Shown: piece after piece, positions 49,793-61,603 of the stretch
How the letters are laid out: each line of letters begins with the position of its first letter
Numbering within the stretch: the stretch's first letter is position 1
Source: Megamerina dolium
Lineage: Eukaryota; Arthropoda; Insecta; Diptera; Megamerinidae
NCBI GenBank assembly: GCA_963854835.1
Contig: OY978525.1
Coordinates: forward strand, 86,605,171-86,669,170
Reading direction: 5' to 3'
DNA: 64,000 nucleotides
Notes under the pieces: generated by a model
What the model saw: only the letters and a program-made list of their open reading frames with translations
Database searches by the model: none
Told to the model about the DNA's origin: nothing
Made by a program: the position numbers and the translations under genes

Positions 49793-51883
49793 TTATGACT
49801 ATATCGTATGAATAACACTGATATCTTAACGCAGGACTTTGCTATTATGATTCTTGCAATTGTTGGTATACCCACCTTCCTGGTATAGAGAATATTGCTC
49901 GTCCATAGCGCTAGCGTTTCATTAATACCTCTATTAAACAGAGCTTTTTGAATGGCTTCATGTGAGGTTTTGCTTCTATTCTTTCCTGAAATGGGTTAGT
50001 TAGCTGTAACTAACAATGGAGGAAATATGCCATCCACACTACGAGTTTTTAGTGTATTTTTATACTGCGTCAGAAATTTCTAAAATTAAAGAAGAATATA
50101 TATCTGCTGCGTGTGCATTTCCCACCATTCGGCCCTTCGGCATTCAATTTGTTTAGTTTATTTTATGTATACATGTGTTGTAAGACTATAATCAAGTTTA
50201 CTCTTTTTTAATTACCTAAAAGCAAAAATTCAATGTTTATTTGTACATCCCGTATTTATTTATTTCGTTTCTAATGTGTGTTTTTTTTTTAGTACGATAA
50301 TAAAAATATGTATGAGAATGTATTCTACTGAACAATTGATATATTAAACCTTAATACAGTTGTATTACGGAAACTTATTAATGTCTTAATGGAATTGAGA
50401 AAAGTTAATAAATTATATACATATTGTAGATAACCACAAAGCGTTGAATTTTAAAATCCCAAATCACTCAAATTTATTCTCAATTTTATATCCAATATTA
50501 TTCTCAGACTGAATTCAAGCGCTTGAGAGAAATAGTAATTTTCTTCTTATACTATCTAATTCGCAACTTAACCTCAAACATCATTTTTCTAAAACTTATA
50601 AAGCGTTGAGGACGAGTGTGTTATATTTTCATATTTAATTAACGTGAATTATAAATTTTTTCATTCATATAATTTAAATCAAACAATATAAACGTAAAAA
50701 TATAAATATGCACAAAAATAAACGAGCATATTCGTAATAAATGAAGTGAAGCAAATTGTTGCTGGCAAAAACCTACTAGTGAACTACTTCAGCTATAGCC
50801 AATTTTTTTTAATATCAAAACATTTTTCACTTAAACTCTCAAGTTGGGATTCCTTGAAAGTATAGTTGAGAATAGCGATTTTCTCATGTTGTCTTTAAAC
50901 ATCACAACGTTCAAAGACAGCTGGAGAGTAGTTTTTCAGTAAGTTAAGTATATGAAGAACTATTATTAATTTTATACAACTGATAGTTTCTCTGAAAATG
51001 CATACAGGCATACTCCAGTCCTACAGGTCCCCTAAAGGATTTATGTTGCTATAAAAGTTGATCCCTTCGTTGCCTGGAGTAGCAGCTGCAGGGGTAAAAA
51101 ATATGGCCGACAACTATTGATTTTTTCATCTCCACATTTGTTGCTGTGTGTTGCTTAACTTTTTCGGCAGCAGTGGTTTAAAATTTGTACCACATATTTT
51201 TGTAGTGTTGGGCCATATGTCGCAACAACGGAATAACACGATAAGAGAAACATTGCATTCGCAGTTCAGTCATATTTTCATTTTCTGTGCGTTTAGTTTT
51301 CTTTAATATTACTATTACTATTCCAAAAGTTGTGCATAAAAATAGCACGGGATTTTAACATTTTTTGCCACTTCTTGAAGTCTTTGTTGCTCAAAGAGTT
51401 AAGGGGGTTCCCATACATGGAATCTTGAAACCACCGAAAACAGGACAAACAACTCCTGAAATGCAATTTCGACTCATTAGTTTTACCTCCCAAATATTTC
51501 TTTTGAATCGGTCATATTTTTGACCCGAGAATTTGCAGAAAATTAATAGGGATCGGTCATACATATGACCCATATAGAGGCGATAGTTTATGGATAAATG
51601 ATAAGAAATACAATGAAAATGCACTTATTTGGAACTTTAGGGCTCATGAGCAAGTTTTAAAACTTCTTAATTCATACTTTGTAGTTTTTTGTTTGTCAAA
51701 TCGAATATTGTTAGCCTATGTTAGCTAAAAAATAGAATTTTCGAAATATCAGCCATCTTAATGTGAACGTACGTATGCTGCAACAACAACACTATAATTT
51801 ATGGTCAGCACACAAAACCTGCTGCACAACCGAAAATATTCATCTACTTTGTTATATGGAAAATATTAAGATTTAAACAAAAT
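49793..51883. other. A+T-rich spacer, nothing firm
   Basis: At about 51507-51571 a motif GATCGGTCATAcatATGACCC and a related copy (AATCGGTCATATTTTTGACC) form two adjacent imperfect inverted repeats. No gene is recognised. Confidence 0.5.
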
Positions 51884-54118
51884 GTGTCAAGTCCAGTGAA
51901 TAATGTAAAAATGCCTCGGAAACGGACTACCTCCTTTGTTGATGACCCCCGCAAACAAAATAAGGATCATGATTTACGGATAAGCACCTGGAATGTCCGG
52001 TCCCTTTATAGGGAGGGTGTCTTTATCCAGCTGGTTGATCTCTTCGAGAAATATAGGGCTCTTCAGGAAATGCGATGGATGGGACAGGGCTGCTCCAAAA
52101 GCGCGTCCTGTGATATATACTACAGTTGCCAAGCTAAAAGGCACGAATTAGGATGTGGATTTTTGGTCAGCAAGAGACTACGGCACCTTGTCTCACATTT
52201 CACGCATCTGAACGAACGGCTGGTCACAATCCGCATCAGGGCAAAATTCTTTAATATCAGCCTTATATGTGCCCATGCTCCGACGGATGAGAAGGACAAT
52301 GTGACCAATGAGAGCTTCTTTCAGCGCCTCGAAGAAGCTTACGATCGCTGCCCCCGCCACGATATCAAAATCGTGATTGGCGACGTTAATGCCAGGGTGG
52401 GCAAGGAAGGTACCTTTGATCCAACTGTCGGATCACTACTCCACCAGAACACATCCGATAACGGAATGAGGTTGACCGACTTCGCCACAGCACGAAACAT
52501 GATAATTAGTAGTACCAGATTCCAATATCTCGACATCCACAAAGCGACATGGCTGCCTCCAGATCAATGAACTAGAAATCAAATTGATCATGTGGTGATT
52601 GACGGAAGGCATGCTTCCAGTGTGATGGTCGTGAAATCGATCCGTGGTGCCAACATCGACTCGGATCACTACCTTGTTGCAGCTAAGGTGCGCACACGTT
52701 TATGTGTCGCAAATAACAAGAGAAGTCCCACACAAAGAAAGCTCGACGTCAGTAAGCTGCGATCACCAGAGACAGCCGATGCATTTGCCACTCGAGTATC
52801 GTATCTGCATATGCAGAACACTTCCCTACTTGATGATACATGCGCACGGTGGACACATATATCCCATTTCATGACTGCTGCTGCCGAGGAAGTAATCGGT
52901 TACTACCGGTCTCTGAGGAATGAGTGCAATGATCAGGAGTGTCACGACGCTACCGCAGGGAAGGACGCCGCCTACAGGAAAACCATGCGTGCAGGCGCAA
53001 CGCGAGCTGTTAAAGAGCGGCACTGAGAAAAAAGGAGACGTCTTTTCAGGCGCAAGAAGAGGGAGTTGGAAAGACGCGAGTGTGAGGAGATAGAGATGTG
53101 TTCCGACAAGAATTAGACTCGAAAATTCTTCGAAAATATCAAGTGGCGGATTAAATCCCGGAGCCTCTTCTTGTCGTGACGGAAATGGGAGTCTGGTCAC
53201 AGATGTCCAGAGTGTACTGAGTCTATGGAGGGAACACTTCTCCACGTTACTGAATGGCGATGCTACGAACAATTCCGCCAGTGGAGAAAATTGTTCGATA
53301 ACCCCAATTACAGATGATGTTGTTAATGTTCCACCACCCGACTATGACGAGGTTGAAACGGCCATTTTAAGGCTGAAGAACAACAAAGCTGCAGGTGCTG
53401 ATGGCCTCCTGTCGAGCTCATAAACAGAATATAGTCGGATGAAAGCATGCCTGATTGGAGGCTCAGTGTTCTTTGTCCCGTACATAAAAAAGGAGACCCC
53501 ACAATTTGCGCCAACTACCGTGGAATAAGTCTGAGCATCGCATACAAGGTATTATCGTGTGTATTGTGTGAAAGATTGAAGCCCATTTTCAACAACCTGA
53601 TAGGACCTTATCAATGTGTCTTCAGACCTGGTAAATCTACCATCGACCAAATTTTCACACTGCGCCAAATTCTAGAGAAGACCCAAGAAAAACAGATCGA
53701 CACTTTCGACTGTCCGGTAAGGGATTACCTCTGCGCAACGATGTCTGAGTTCGGTATTCCTGCAAAGCTTCGACTTTGTAGAATGACACTGCATAAATTC
53801 TGTTGTGCAGTGCACCGTTTAATACCGAATGGGGTTTCAGACAATGTGATTCGTTAACGTGCGACTTCTTCATTCTTATTATGGAGAAAATAATACGAGC
53901 TGCTGATCTACGACATAATGGCACTGTCTTCAACAAAAGTGTCATGCGACGATATTGACATAATCGGCATGAATACGGGAGCAGTCAGTGCAGCATTCGC
54001 AGAGTTGGAAAGAGAGTCGCGTCGGATGGGTCTTACGGTGAACGAGGGCACGAAGAATCTAGTGTCAACAAACAAAGAGTCCCGGCGTCTTGGACAGCAC
54101 GTAACTGTTGAAAAATCA
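51884..54118 (+). mobile_element. RTE/CR1-like LINE, copy B, degenerate
   Basis: Same family as 17590-20061. Endonuclease from about 51911 (MPRKRTTSFVDDPRKQNKDH): STWNVRSL, LQEMRWMGQG, GDVNARVG, then a TGA near 52568 and continuation in the same frame with IDHVVIDG and SDHYLVAAKV to 53026. Reverse transcriptase pieces: NKAAGADGL, ANYRGISLSIAYKVL, FRPGKSTIDQIFTLR. The YADD block is destroyed by a deletion near 53947 (only DDIDIIG remains). Many short deletions and shifts are present. It ends at about 54118 in HVTVE, before the thumb. Confidence 0.85.
51911..53026 (+). pseudogene. LINE endonuclease domain (copy B)
   Basis: One reading frame covers the whole endonuclease and the linker to the reverse transcriptase, interrupted only by a TGA at about 52568. 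It keeps the KDNVTNESFFQRL segment deleted in copy A, and the Trp codon that is TAG in copy A. The two copies therefore complement each other's endonuclease lesions and help define the ancestral frame. Confidence 0.8.
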
Positions 54119-54399
54119 TATAACATTCTAAATATATTTGCTTAATATTAATACATATATTTTTTGCATATATAGAAATATCTACTTATTTGTCAAAATG
54201 CGGGGGCTTCATAATAATTTTAAGCTCATAGTTTCTTGGGCAACTTAGAATTAATGGTAGTTTCTAGATTTGCAGTACGATTTATGGTCAGAACATTTGA
54301 CTGATTGATTTGCTCAAAGGTACAGACTTATCAATATCTACAACATATGCCAAGCGGCATCAATGATCAAACTCCGTTTTTATACGAAAAGAAAACACT

Positions 54400-55510
54400 T
54401 TTAATGGTAAAGAAAAAAATATTTTATTCAAAGTACTGCCCATCGCTTTTTACACATGTTGGACTCGTTTAAGGCAATTGAATACCACTCCATAAAAATG
54501 TTCTTCTTCTGATGAAAACCATTCAGAAAACCAGTTCTTCAGATATTGAAGTGTTACTCTTTCAGTGCGTGTCCTATCGAAGAAAACAACTGGTAATCAG
54601 AAGGAGCCAAGTCTGGTGAGTACCGCGTGTGGGGCAAGGTTTCACAGCCAAATGACTTCATTGTATCCTCAACCAATATTGCTTTGTGTGATGGAGCATT
54701 GTCATGAAACAAAATAACCTTACCGAGTCTTCAGGTGCATTCCAGTCGTTTTCCTAGCAATACATGATTGAAATTGATAAATTGTTGTTGTCGGTACCGT
54801 GCAGTATTAAGAGTTTCTTTTTCTTCTGATGTGGCCATAACACCAGATCATCGATTTAAGCCGAACATATAATGCGGCGCCAGTCTTCTCTGTTCTTCGC
54901 TTGCTGCCGCCAATTGGATATTCCAAGCGCCGCCAGGTTACTCACCATCTTCGCTGGAGCGTATTCTTCTATTCGCTCGACATGATCTAGAAATTAAAAG
55001 GTTTTACCCGACAATAAACACCATCTTTCCGATCCCACCAAACACAGAGCATTCTTTTCTTTCCGAATCGATTCCAATTTACAGTAAAAGTTAATAGTTT
55101 ACCTGGATCAAGGAAAGACTACGATTTGTAATCTCTAAATAATTCTATTTTTCATCACCAGTAACAATGCGGTGCAAAAAAGACTCATTCGTTCCATTGA
55201 AACGAAATTTCACTGGTGTTTTTTCGATTTTCTTGTCGCATTTCAGTCAATTCGTGTGCCACCCACTTTTCTGACTTGAATCTTTCGCAAAGCAATTAAA
55301 CATCTAGATATTGTTGTTTGATCAATATTTAAATTGTATCATTTGTTGTTGGCTTAAAGTGTCATCTGCGTCCAATATCTCTTGCAATTACGTATTTTCT
55401 AAAATTTTGATAATGGTAGAGCGTGATCATTATAACATTTTTCAAGCATTCGTTGAAATCCTGCAAATCCTATGTTGTAGGTATAAAATTCGATTTTTAA
55501 CGCGAAAAAT
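54400..55510 (-). mobile_element. mariner remnant interrupted by a LINE fragment
   Basis: Minus-strand mariner. The C-terminus is near 54427 (DGQYFE, stop). Upstream are YSPDLAPSDYQ with the third catalytic Asp (about 54600) and HDNAPSH with the second (about 54690). After an interruption at about 54830-54985 come the central region (FGKKRMLCVWWDRKDGV, VDPGK-like) and then WVAHELTEMRQENRK-like sequence and the N-terminal LLxDADDTLSQQQ region near 55340-55390. Numerous frameshifts are present. The 5' terminal repeat was not found. Confidence 0.75.
54830..54985 (-). mobile_element. LINE 3'-terminal coding fragment
   Basis: The minus strand encodes DHVERIEEYAPAKMVSNLAA and then LGISNWRQQAKNREDWRRII, ending in a stop. 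This is the typical closing segment of endonuclease/RT-type LINE polyproteins. It lies within the mariner remnant, so it inserted later or was joined by rearrangement. The partner element is not otherwise in the window. Confidence 0.6.
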
Positions 55511-55523
55511 GTTATGTTGTATT

Positions 55524-56167
55524 AAGGACCAAACCCAATGCAACCTTGCTTTGCTTTGACAACTGTCAAATGGCAGCCTTGCTTCAAATGTTGTAAGTAC
55601 CTCAAAGTTTTGAATAGCTCAGATCTATATTTGACAGCGCTTGCTGGCTTTTAAAATTTCAATTTTCCCGTCGTTTATTATTTCGAATTTTTGTAAAATA
55701 CGTGTCATTAATCAATTGTTTTTTAATAATATCATTATAATTGATTAATAATATTATATTTTTTTTATATAAGAGTCCTGGTTGAATATTTTGTTAGTGA
55801 ATGCCCTTTTCAAAAATAGTGAAAAGGGCATTTTTAATGTCTTGTTAAATTTCTTCTAATCCGCAGAGAATTTTCTCAATGAATTTTCAAACAATCCATG
55901 CCTTTGTCGTTCCAAATACAATTTCCGAACCCAAATTCACCGACTTTGTTTTGGTCGACTTTTTAATTTACGAATTTTGCCTAAATTTTGAAAAATTGTC
56001 AAAACATGGTCATCACTTCTAGTCAACATTTTTTACGTTTCGTTTATTCATTATCAAACAATCAATCAGTTAATTACTTTGACAGCGTTCAAAGTTACCA
56101 TTTGGCCATAGCAGCTTTCAAAGTCTAGCAAAGCAAAAAAAGCAATCCTGCATGGGGTTTGGTCTTT
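55524..56167. mobile_element. MITE with AGGACCAAACCC-type inverted repeats
   Basis: The left end AGGACCAAACCCAATGCA and the right end (reverse complement AAAGACCAAACCCCATGCA) are inverted, followed inside by TTGCTTTGCTTTG-like sequence on both sides. Flanking TA is consistent with a Tc1/mariner-type target. The interior is A+T-rich with a 13-bp perfect hairpin at 55800-55832 (AATGCCCTTTTCA arms). There is no coding capacity. Confidence 0.7.
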
Positions 56168-56366
56168 TACAAATACAATTTTCAACATTAGCCCTTGTTG
56201 ATAGATATTAAGGGGGGAGTAAGGGATAATTTGAAATAAAAAACAAACTGTTCAAACTTTTGTTTAATTATAAAGCATCATCTAGAGAATATTTAGTTAA
56301 ATTTCCGTAATTAAATATTGAAAAATAAGCCGGTGACAGAGCATTTCCCAAAAGGTCTTTGAAAAA
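56168..56366. other. short spacer
   Basis: Nothing recognised. Confidence 0.5.
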
Positions 56367-56620
<254 letters not shown>

Positions 56621-56621
56621 T

Positions 56622-57536
56622 ACTTACTTATAACAACCGAGTATCGATTTGGGCCGAAAATAACATGCTTCGCAAGCCATCTCTGTTCTTCTCTGGATTT
56701 TGATGCGCTTTACTATGTCAATATCGGCATACAGCTCGTACAGCTCATGGTTGTACCTTATTTGGTACTCGCCACCAACGCAAATAGGTCCAAAGATCTT
56801 ACGTAGGACTTTTCTCTCGAAAACTCCAAGCATTCGCTCATCCGAGGTGGAAATTGTCCAGGCTTCAGCGCCATATGTTAGGACAGGCATGATGAGAGAC
56901 TTGTAGAGTGTAGTTTTCGTTCTTCGAGAGAGGGCTCGACTTCTCAATTGCTTACTCAGCCCAAAGTAACACCTGTTAGCAAGAGTTATCCTACGCATGA
57001 TCTCCAAACTGACGTCATTACTGCTGTTAATGCTGGTTCCAAGATAGACAAAGTCCCTTACTACTTCAAAAGCGTAGTTGTCAACAGTGACGTGCTGTCC
57101 AAGACGCCGGGACTCTTTGTTTGTTGACACTAGATACTTCGTCTTGCCCTCGTTCACCGTAAGACCCATTCGACGCGACTCTCTTTCTAACTCTGAGAAT
57201 GCTGCACTGACTGCCCGTGTGTTCATGCCGATTATGTCAATATCGTCGGCATACGCCAACAGCATGACACTTTTGTTGAAGATAGTGCCATTATGCCGTA
57301 GATCAGCAGCTCGTATTATTTTCTCCATAATAAGATTGAAGAAGTTGCACGATAACGAATCACCATGTTTGAAACCCCGTTCGGTATTAAACGGTGCGGA
57401 GAGGTCCTTCCCAATTTTCACTGCACAACAGGAGTTATGCAAAGTCGAATGAGCTTTGCAGGAACTCAGACATTGTTGCGTAAAGGTAATCCGTTACCGG
57501 ACTGTCGAAAGCGGCTTTATAATCAACAAATATATA
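56622..57536 (-). mobile_element. RTE/CR1-like LINE, copy C, 5'-truncated
   Basis: Minus-strand 3' part of the same LINE family as copies A and B. It begins in the reverse transcriptase (DYKAAFDSP) and, after a shift near 57445, is open for 272 codons (56624-57442). That frame includes ERGFKHGDSLSCNFFNL, AYADDIDIIG, GLTVNEGKTKYLVS, VYLGTSINSSNDVSLEIMRR and YGAEAWTISTSDERMLGVFE. This is the only copy here that keeps the region after the thumb. The 3' end shows TAAG repeats (TAAGTAAGTAAG), a short tandem tail of the kind seen on RTE-type LINEs. Both sides run into (TA)n tracts. Confidence 0.88.
56624..57442 (-). pseudogene. LINE reverse transcriptase, C-terminal half
   Basis: This open frame covers the palm from motif B (GFKHGDSLSC) through motif C (YADD with both catalytic Asp residues), the thumb and the C-terminal region ending near [16 protein letters not shown]. 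The upstream half of the reverse transcriptase and the endonuclease are missing because of 5' truncation, so no active enzyme is made. The intact YADD contrasts with copy B. Confidence 0.85.
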
Positions 57537-57540
57537 CATG

Positions 57541-57594
<54 letters not shown>

Positions 57595-57607
57595 ATATAT
57601 ATATGTA

Positions 57608-57666
<59 letters not shown>

Positions 57667-57749
57667 ATATATATATATATATATGTATATAATATATATA
57701 TGTATATATGTATATATATATATATATGTATGTATATGTATATAATATA

Positions 57750-57819
<70 letters not shown>
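57541..57819. repeat. (TA)n tract with TGTATA interruptions
   Basis: About 280 bp between LINE copy C and the terminal repeat of a mariner-type derivative. Confidence 0.97.
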
Positions 57820-57822
<3 letters not shown>

Positions 57823-58713
57823 GTTGATTTTTTAGCAACTTTCTTTTTGGCAACACTGTTTTTGGCAGCTCAGCTGTTTCGTGCAACATGTTACCATGAA
57901 GCGACTTACAAACGAACAATGCTTGCAGATTATTAAATTTTATTATCAAAATTCATGCTCGGTTCATTCATTCATTCTTTTTATGGTCAGTTTGGGCGAC
58001 CTCCTGAGGAGGCTATTCGGAATATTTTGACTAAATTTCGCACCAAATTTGCTTTATTGGGCATTAAACTACCAACACGCATACGTAGAGTGCGGACAGA
58101 GGAAAATAACACAGCTGTATCCGCCAGTGTTGTTGATGACTGTGAATTATCGATTTATTCGTGACATACCGGCCGATATGTTGGAGAGAGTATATCATAA
58201 TTGGACCCAGCGTATAAACCATTTGAGGAGTAGCCGCGGTCAACATTTACATGAAATCATCTTTAAACATTGAATTATATAGATCGTTCTATCGACACAA
58301 ATAAAGATTTCATACAAAAATAAAAAAATAAAAATATGTGGCACTTAAAGCCCCGAAGGTCTCATTGGCCGAGCTTCTCTTCCATTACTGTTGTGCGTGT
58401 TAAATTTGGACAGTATTAGAAGGGACCTACTTATTTTAGCCGGTTCCGAACGGCAGAACACTTGTGACATCACTTTTTCTGAGCTTTGTCACAGAGGTCT
58501 TTTAGAAGCTATTTCATGGCAAGTTGTTATTGTCGGAAGAATTGCCAATTGCCGACAGGTGGGTTCCGTTCGAAAGAAAAATCTTTTCGATACTAAATTT
58601 TTTATGCATCAGCCGGGGATTGAACCACGACCTACAGATTTTATGCATTTCTCTAAATTTTATGTATTTCTTTTTTTAAATCAAATCCGAGGACTTATAA
58701 AATCACTTATAAA

Positions 58714-58716
<3 letters not shown>
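57820..58716 (+). mobile_element. internally deleted Tc1/mariner-type element, split by a SINE
   Basis: The left end CAGGTTGATTTTTTAGCAAC follows a TA tract. Coding pieces: [39 protein letters not shown], then a deletion junction near 58160 to RDIPADMLERVYHNWTQR and LRSSRGQHLHEIIFKH, stop. The 3' untranslated region is interrupted at about 58317 by a minus-strand SINE and resumes at 58638 (TTTATGCATTTCTCTAAATT), ending in ATAAAATCA before a (TA)n tract. It is the same family as 22698 and 27141. The catalytic core is deleted. Confidence 0.8.
58317..58637 (-). mobile_element. tRNA-derived SINE inserted in a mariner derivative
   Basis: A minus-strand SINE copy with its T-rich tail at the left (ATATGTGGCACTTAAAGCCC) and most of its body. 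It ends inside the tRNA-like head just past the B box (GATTGAACCACGACCTACAG in reverse), so it is slightly 5'-truncated. Comparison with 27520-27607 shows that it interrupts previously continuous mariner sequence, with AGATTTCATA and AGATTTTATG at the two junctions as a possible imperfect duplication. Confidence 0.88.

Positions 58717-58792
<76 letters not shown>
58717..58792. repeat. (TA)n microsatellite
   Basis: TA tract at the right end of the split mariner derivative. Confidence 0.95.
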
Positions 58793-58796
<4 letters not shown>

Positions 58797-59586
58797 AGTT
58801 AGTTCAAATTATTGATAGTATATTTGAAGCATTATTCTCAATAGATGTTACTATTGTTGTTATTGCTATATTTAATCGCATATACCTACTTATGTAGATA
58901 CAAACATATTATTCCATTTATGGTATATACATTTTTTAAACTATAGTACAATGAGTCCAAATATGAAGTAACTACATATAAATACATACGAGTCCGTACA
59001 TATATACATAAATACCTCTATATTCATTAAAGTGTTCAATTAATTAAAAGCGTTTACGTCCAACACGTGATAGTCATTGAAACCCGTCGTAGTCATAAGT
59101 AATAAGTAATATTTGCACTCCATACATACGTACTCGTAGATACACTCGCATATGCGGCATATTGATTTCAAACAATTGTCACAGAATATATCATGCTTTT
59201 ATAAATATACTATTGAGAATTGTTTTTTTACTTGTGATGTATGAATTTCAAACATGTCTACAATTCATTTAGGTATAATTGTACACTGATCACCGATTTC
59301 TATGGTTGTCATGAATTTTGGTGTTTATGTATGTTATTTTATTGTATTTATATATTCGATGTTGACCGTCTATAGGGCTCTTTTTAGTTACTGTAGCAGA
59401 CATCCATAATTGTTATTTGTTTTGACAAATAAATTCCCTTAACATTGTTGATTTAATTACTAATTACAAATTTTGGATGAGAAAAAAAAAATACAATCAT
59501 AAAATTTATTTACGAGGATACACAATAATATTTACCATTTACCATTATTGAATATGAATAAATTTGTATATTCTTTTTATTTTCAG
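58793..59586. other. probable intron or upstream sequence of the Myd88-like exon
   Basis: A+T-rich, with no mobile element recognised. It ends in a good acceptor (TATTCTTTTTATTTTCAG, with AG at 59585-59586), so it is most likely an intron in front of the Myd88 exon. Confidence 0.55.
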
Positions 59587-60080
59587 TTTGCATCTTCTAA
59601 CCAGGGGTGACTGCTTCAACACCTACGTTGTGAAACCTATTCAAAGAAAACCTATCGATCGAAATATGGTACAAAGTCTAGCAATCGCTATACCAAGCAT
59701 TACGATTCCTGCTGCTGCTACTGCTGGGTCAACAATTGATTCGCCCTCCTCGGAAGCCTCGGAGAGTACCATCGCATTTGCAGAAATACCGTTAACAGCA
59801 CTTAGTAAAAATACACGCCGTCAACTGTCATCTCTACTGAATGCACGTAAGATTTTACGCTCTGAGGAGGGCTACGAGCGCGATTGGCGTGGTATTGCCG
59901 CATTGGCCCAACAGAAGAACCTTTGCGATGAAAATGCATTCAGCTGTGATGATGCAATGACGAAAGTGTTGCAACTGTGGTGCAGCAACAATCCACAGAC
60001 GGCAACATTTGCAAATTTGGAACATTTTCTGGGCATTATTGATCGTTGGGATGTTTCTGATGATATCTATGAAAATTTAG
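59587..60080 (+). CDS. Myd88: Myd88-like death-domain exon
   Basis: Exon of the cytoplasmic adaptor that links activated Toll receptors to the Tube/Pelle complex in fly innate immunity and dorsoventral signalling. An acceptor at 59585-59586 and a donor (TTTAG then GTAATT, GT at 60081) bound 494 bp. The first in-frame Met is at 59666 (MVQSLAIAIPSITIPAAATA), but the frame stays open to the acceptor, so an upstream start is possible. Counting from that Met, residues 1-40 are a low-complexity Ser/Thr/Ala region and about 41-138 are a death domain: IPLTALSKNTRRQLSSLLNA, ERDWRGIAALAQ, AMTKVLQLWCS and HFLGIIDRWDV match the six-helix pattern of MyD88 (LPLAALN...RLSLFLN; W..L; LL..W; LL..L.R.DV). The intron after it is phase 1. 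The TIR domain exons are not in the window. The identity is by recognition of the death domain and is good but not proven. Confidence 0.75.
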
Positions 60081-60597
60081 GTAATTGCATATTGCATTTC
60101 TCAAGCGAAATGTATGTATCAATTAGCGCTTTTTTATTTTATTATTATCATTATTATTATAATTATGATTATTAATGATTGTTGATGTGATCTAATTATG
60201 AATACTACTTTTAACCTTCTGTTGCTATTTAGAATGAGCCACATAATCTAAATAGGCTGCTGCCTTCACGGCGGCGTATTCATTTATTTGTTGTCACAAT
60301 ATTGTTTGTTTTTGTTTTCGTCGTTTTTATTATACGCGCCTTATTCAATTCCGAAAACAGACACAAATATGTTTCTGTACTGCTATATCATATACCATAC
60401 CTACATGTGTATATGTTTTCTTTATTTTTCGCTTTTTCAATATAAGTAGTGGTTGGTTATATTAGTTCAGCTTATCTTTATTTATACTACCTTATCCTCG
60501 ATCTTTTTTCACTTTTCATACGTAGATATATACAAAGTTACGTGCGTATAAACATATTTTTATATTTAAGTGCATACACAATATTGGTTTTATTTTA

Positions 60598-60960
60598 ATT
60601 ATACTCTGCACCGAAGTGCAACAGTATATTCATTTTGATCAGCTGTTTGTCGCCTTCATAGACGATTTAAACATGTCTCTACATCCTCCCGTCAGTCCGT
60701 CCGAAATCTGGTCACGGTCGATTAAGGGTCTCTCAATTTTTTTAAATTCTGTTTCAAAATATATTGCTCCTATAAAAAGGCACGGAGTATTTTTATTGAA
60801 CCTTAAACCGCCATAAATCAGAAAATACATCACATCTAGGACAACCATAGAGTAACTCCTATTGTACGCATCGCACCTACATTTAAATTTTTAAGATGTT
60901 TTGGCAAAGTTGGTATTCCTTTCTACGATTGCGGGTTATTAGTAAGCACACTGTATGGTC
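60598..60960 (+). mobile_element. possible DINE-1-like 5' fragment
   Basis: ATACTCTGCACCGAAGTGCA and then CAGTATATTCATTTTGATCA resemble the 5' terminal block of DINE-1-type repeats (TATACCC...GGGTATA, then a GATCAG block). CAGTCCGTCCG follows near 60693, as in the copies at 9833 and 37080. The body is different and the 3' end is not found. Confidence 0.4.
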
Positions 60961-61603
60961 ATTAAAAAAATGTTTATCACATTTTCTTTATTCGACTCTA
61001 CGAGTTCATATAATCGATTGATGTACTCAAACAAGCAAAAAAAAAAAAATGATTTAAATATGTTAACTATGATTCAACAATAAATTCTACAAATGTTAAT
61101 TTATATATGTATACTCGTATATATCAGTACAATATTAACTGAAACATGACAATGCATATTTTATAAATTTAGCAGCAATATCAATACGACTTTCAATTCA
61201 GCACAGACTGAACGTAGGCGATGCCATGGTAGTGGTTGTTGTTGTTGTTGTTGCTTACTAACGACGCGTGTAAATCACTGAATATGTATTTACTTAATAA
61301 TTTTATTTTCACAAAAATTGTCAAGTATGTATGTGTGTGTGTGTGTGTGCATATATATATAATTTTTTTTATTATATTTTGTTTTGTCTGTTTTATTGTT
61401 TCATATGTACATATGTATATTAATTTTTGTTTTTAAGCTGCCGGTGACATTGAATGATTTGTAATTGTTTACACTTTAATGCATAGTATCTGTCCCCATA
61501 TTGAAGCAAGCAATGTCCATATATTATATTGTCTGAACTACTATAATAATTTTGTTTTAGGCAAAACAAACAACGAAAAGATATTGCGCCAATATATGGC
61601 ATA

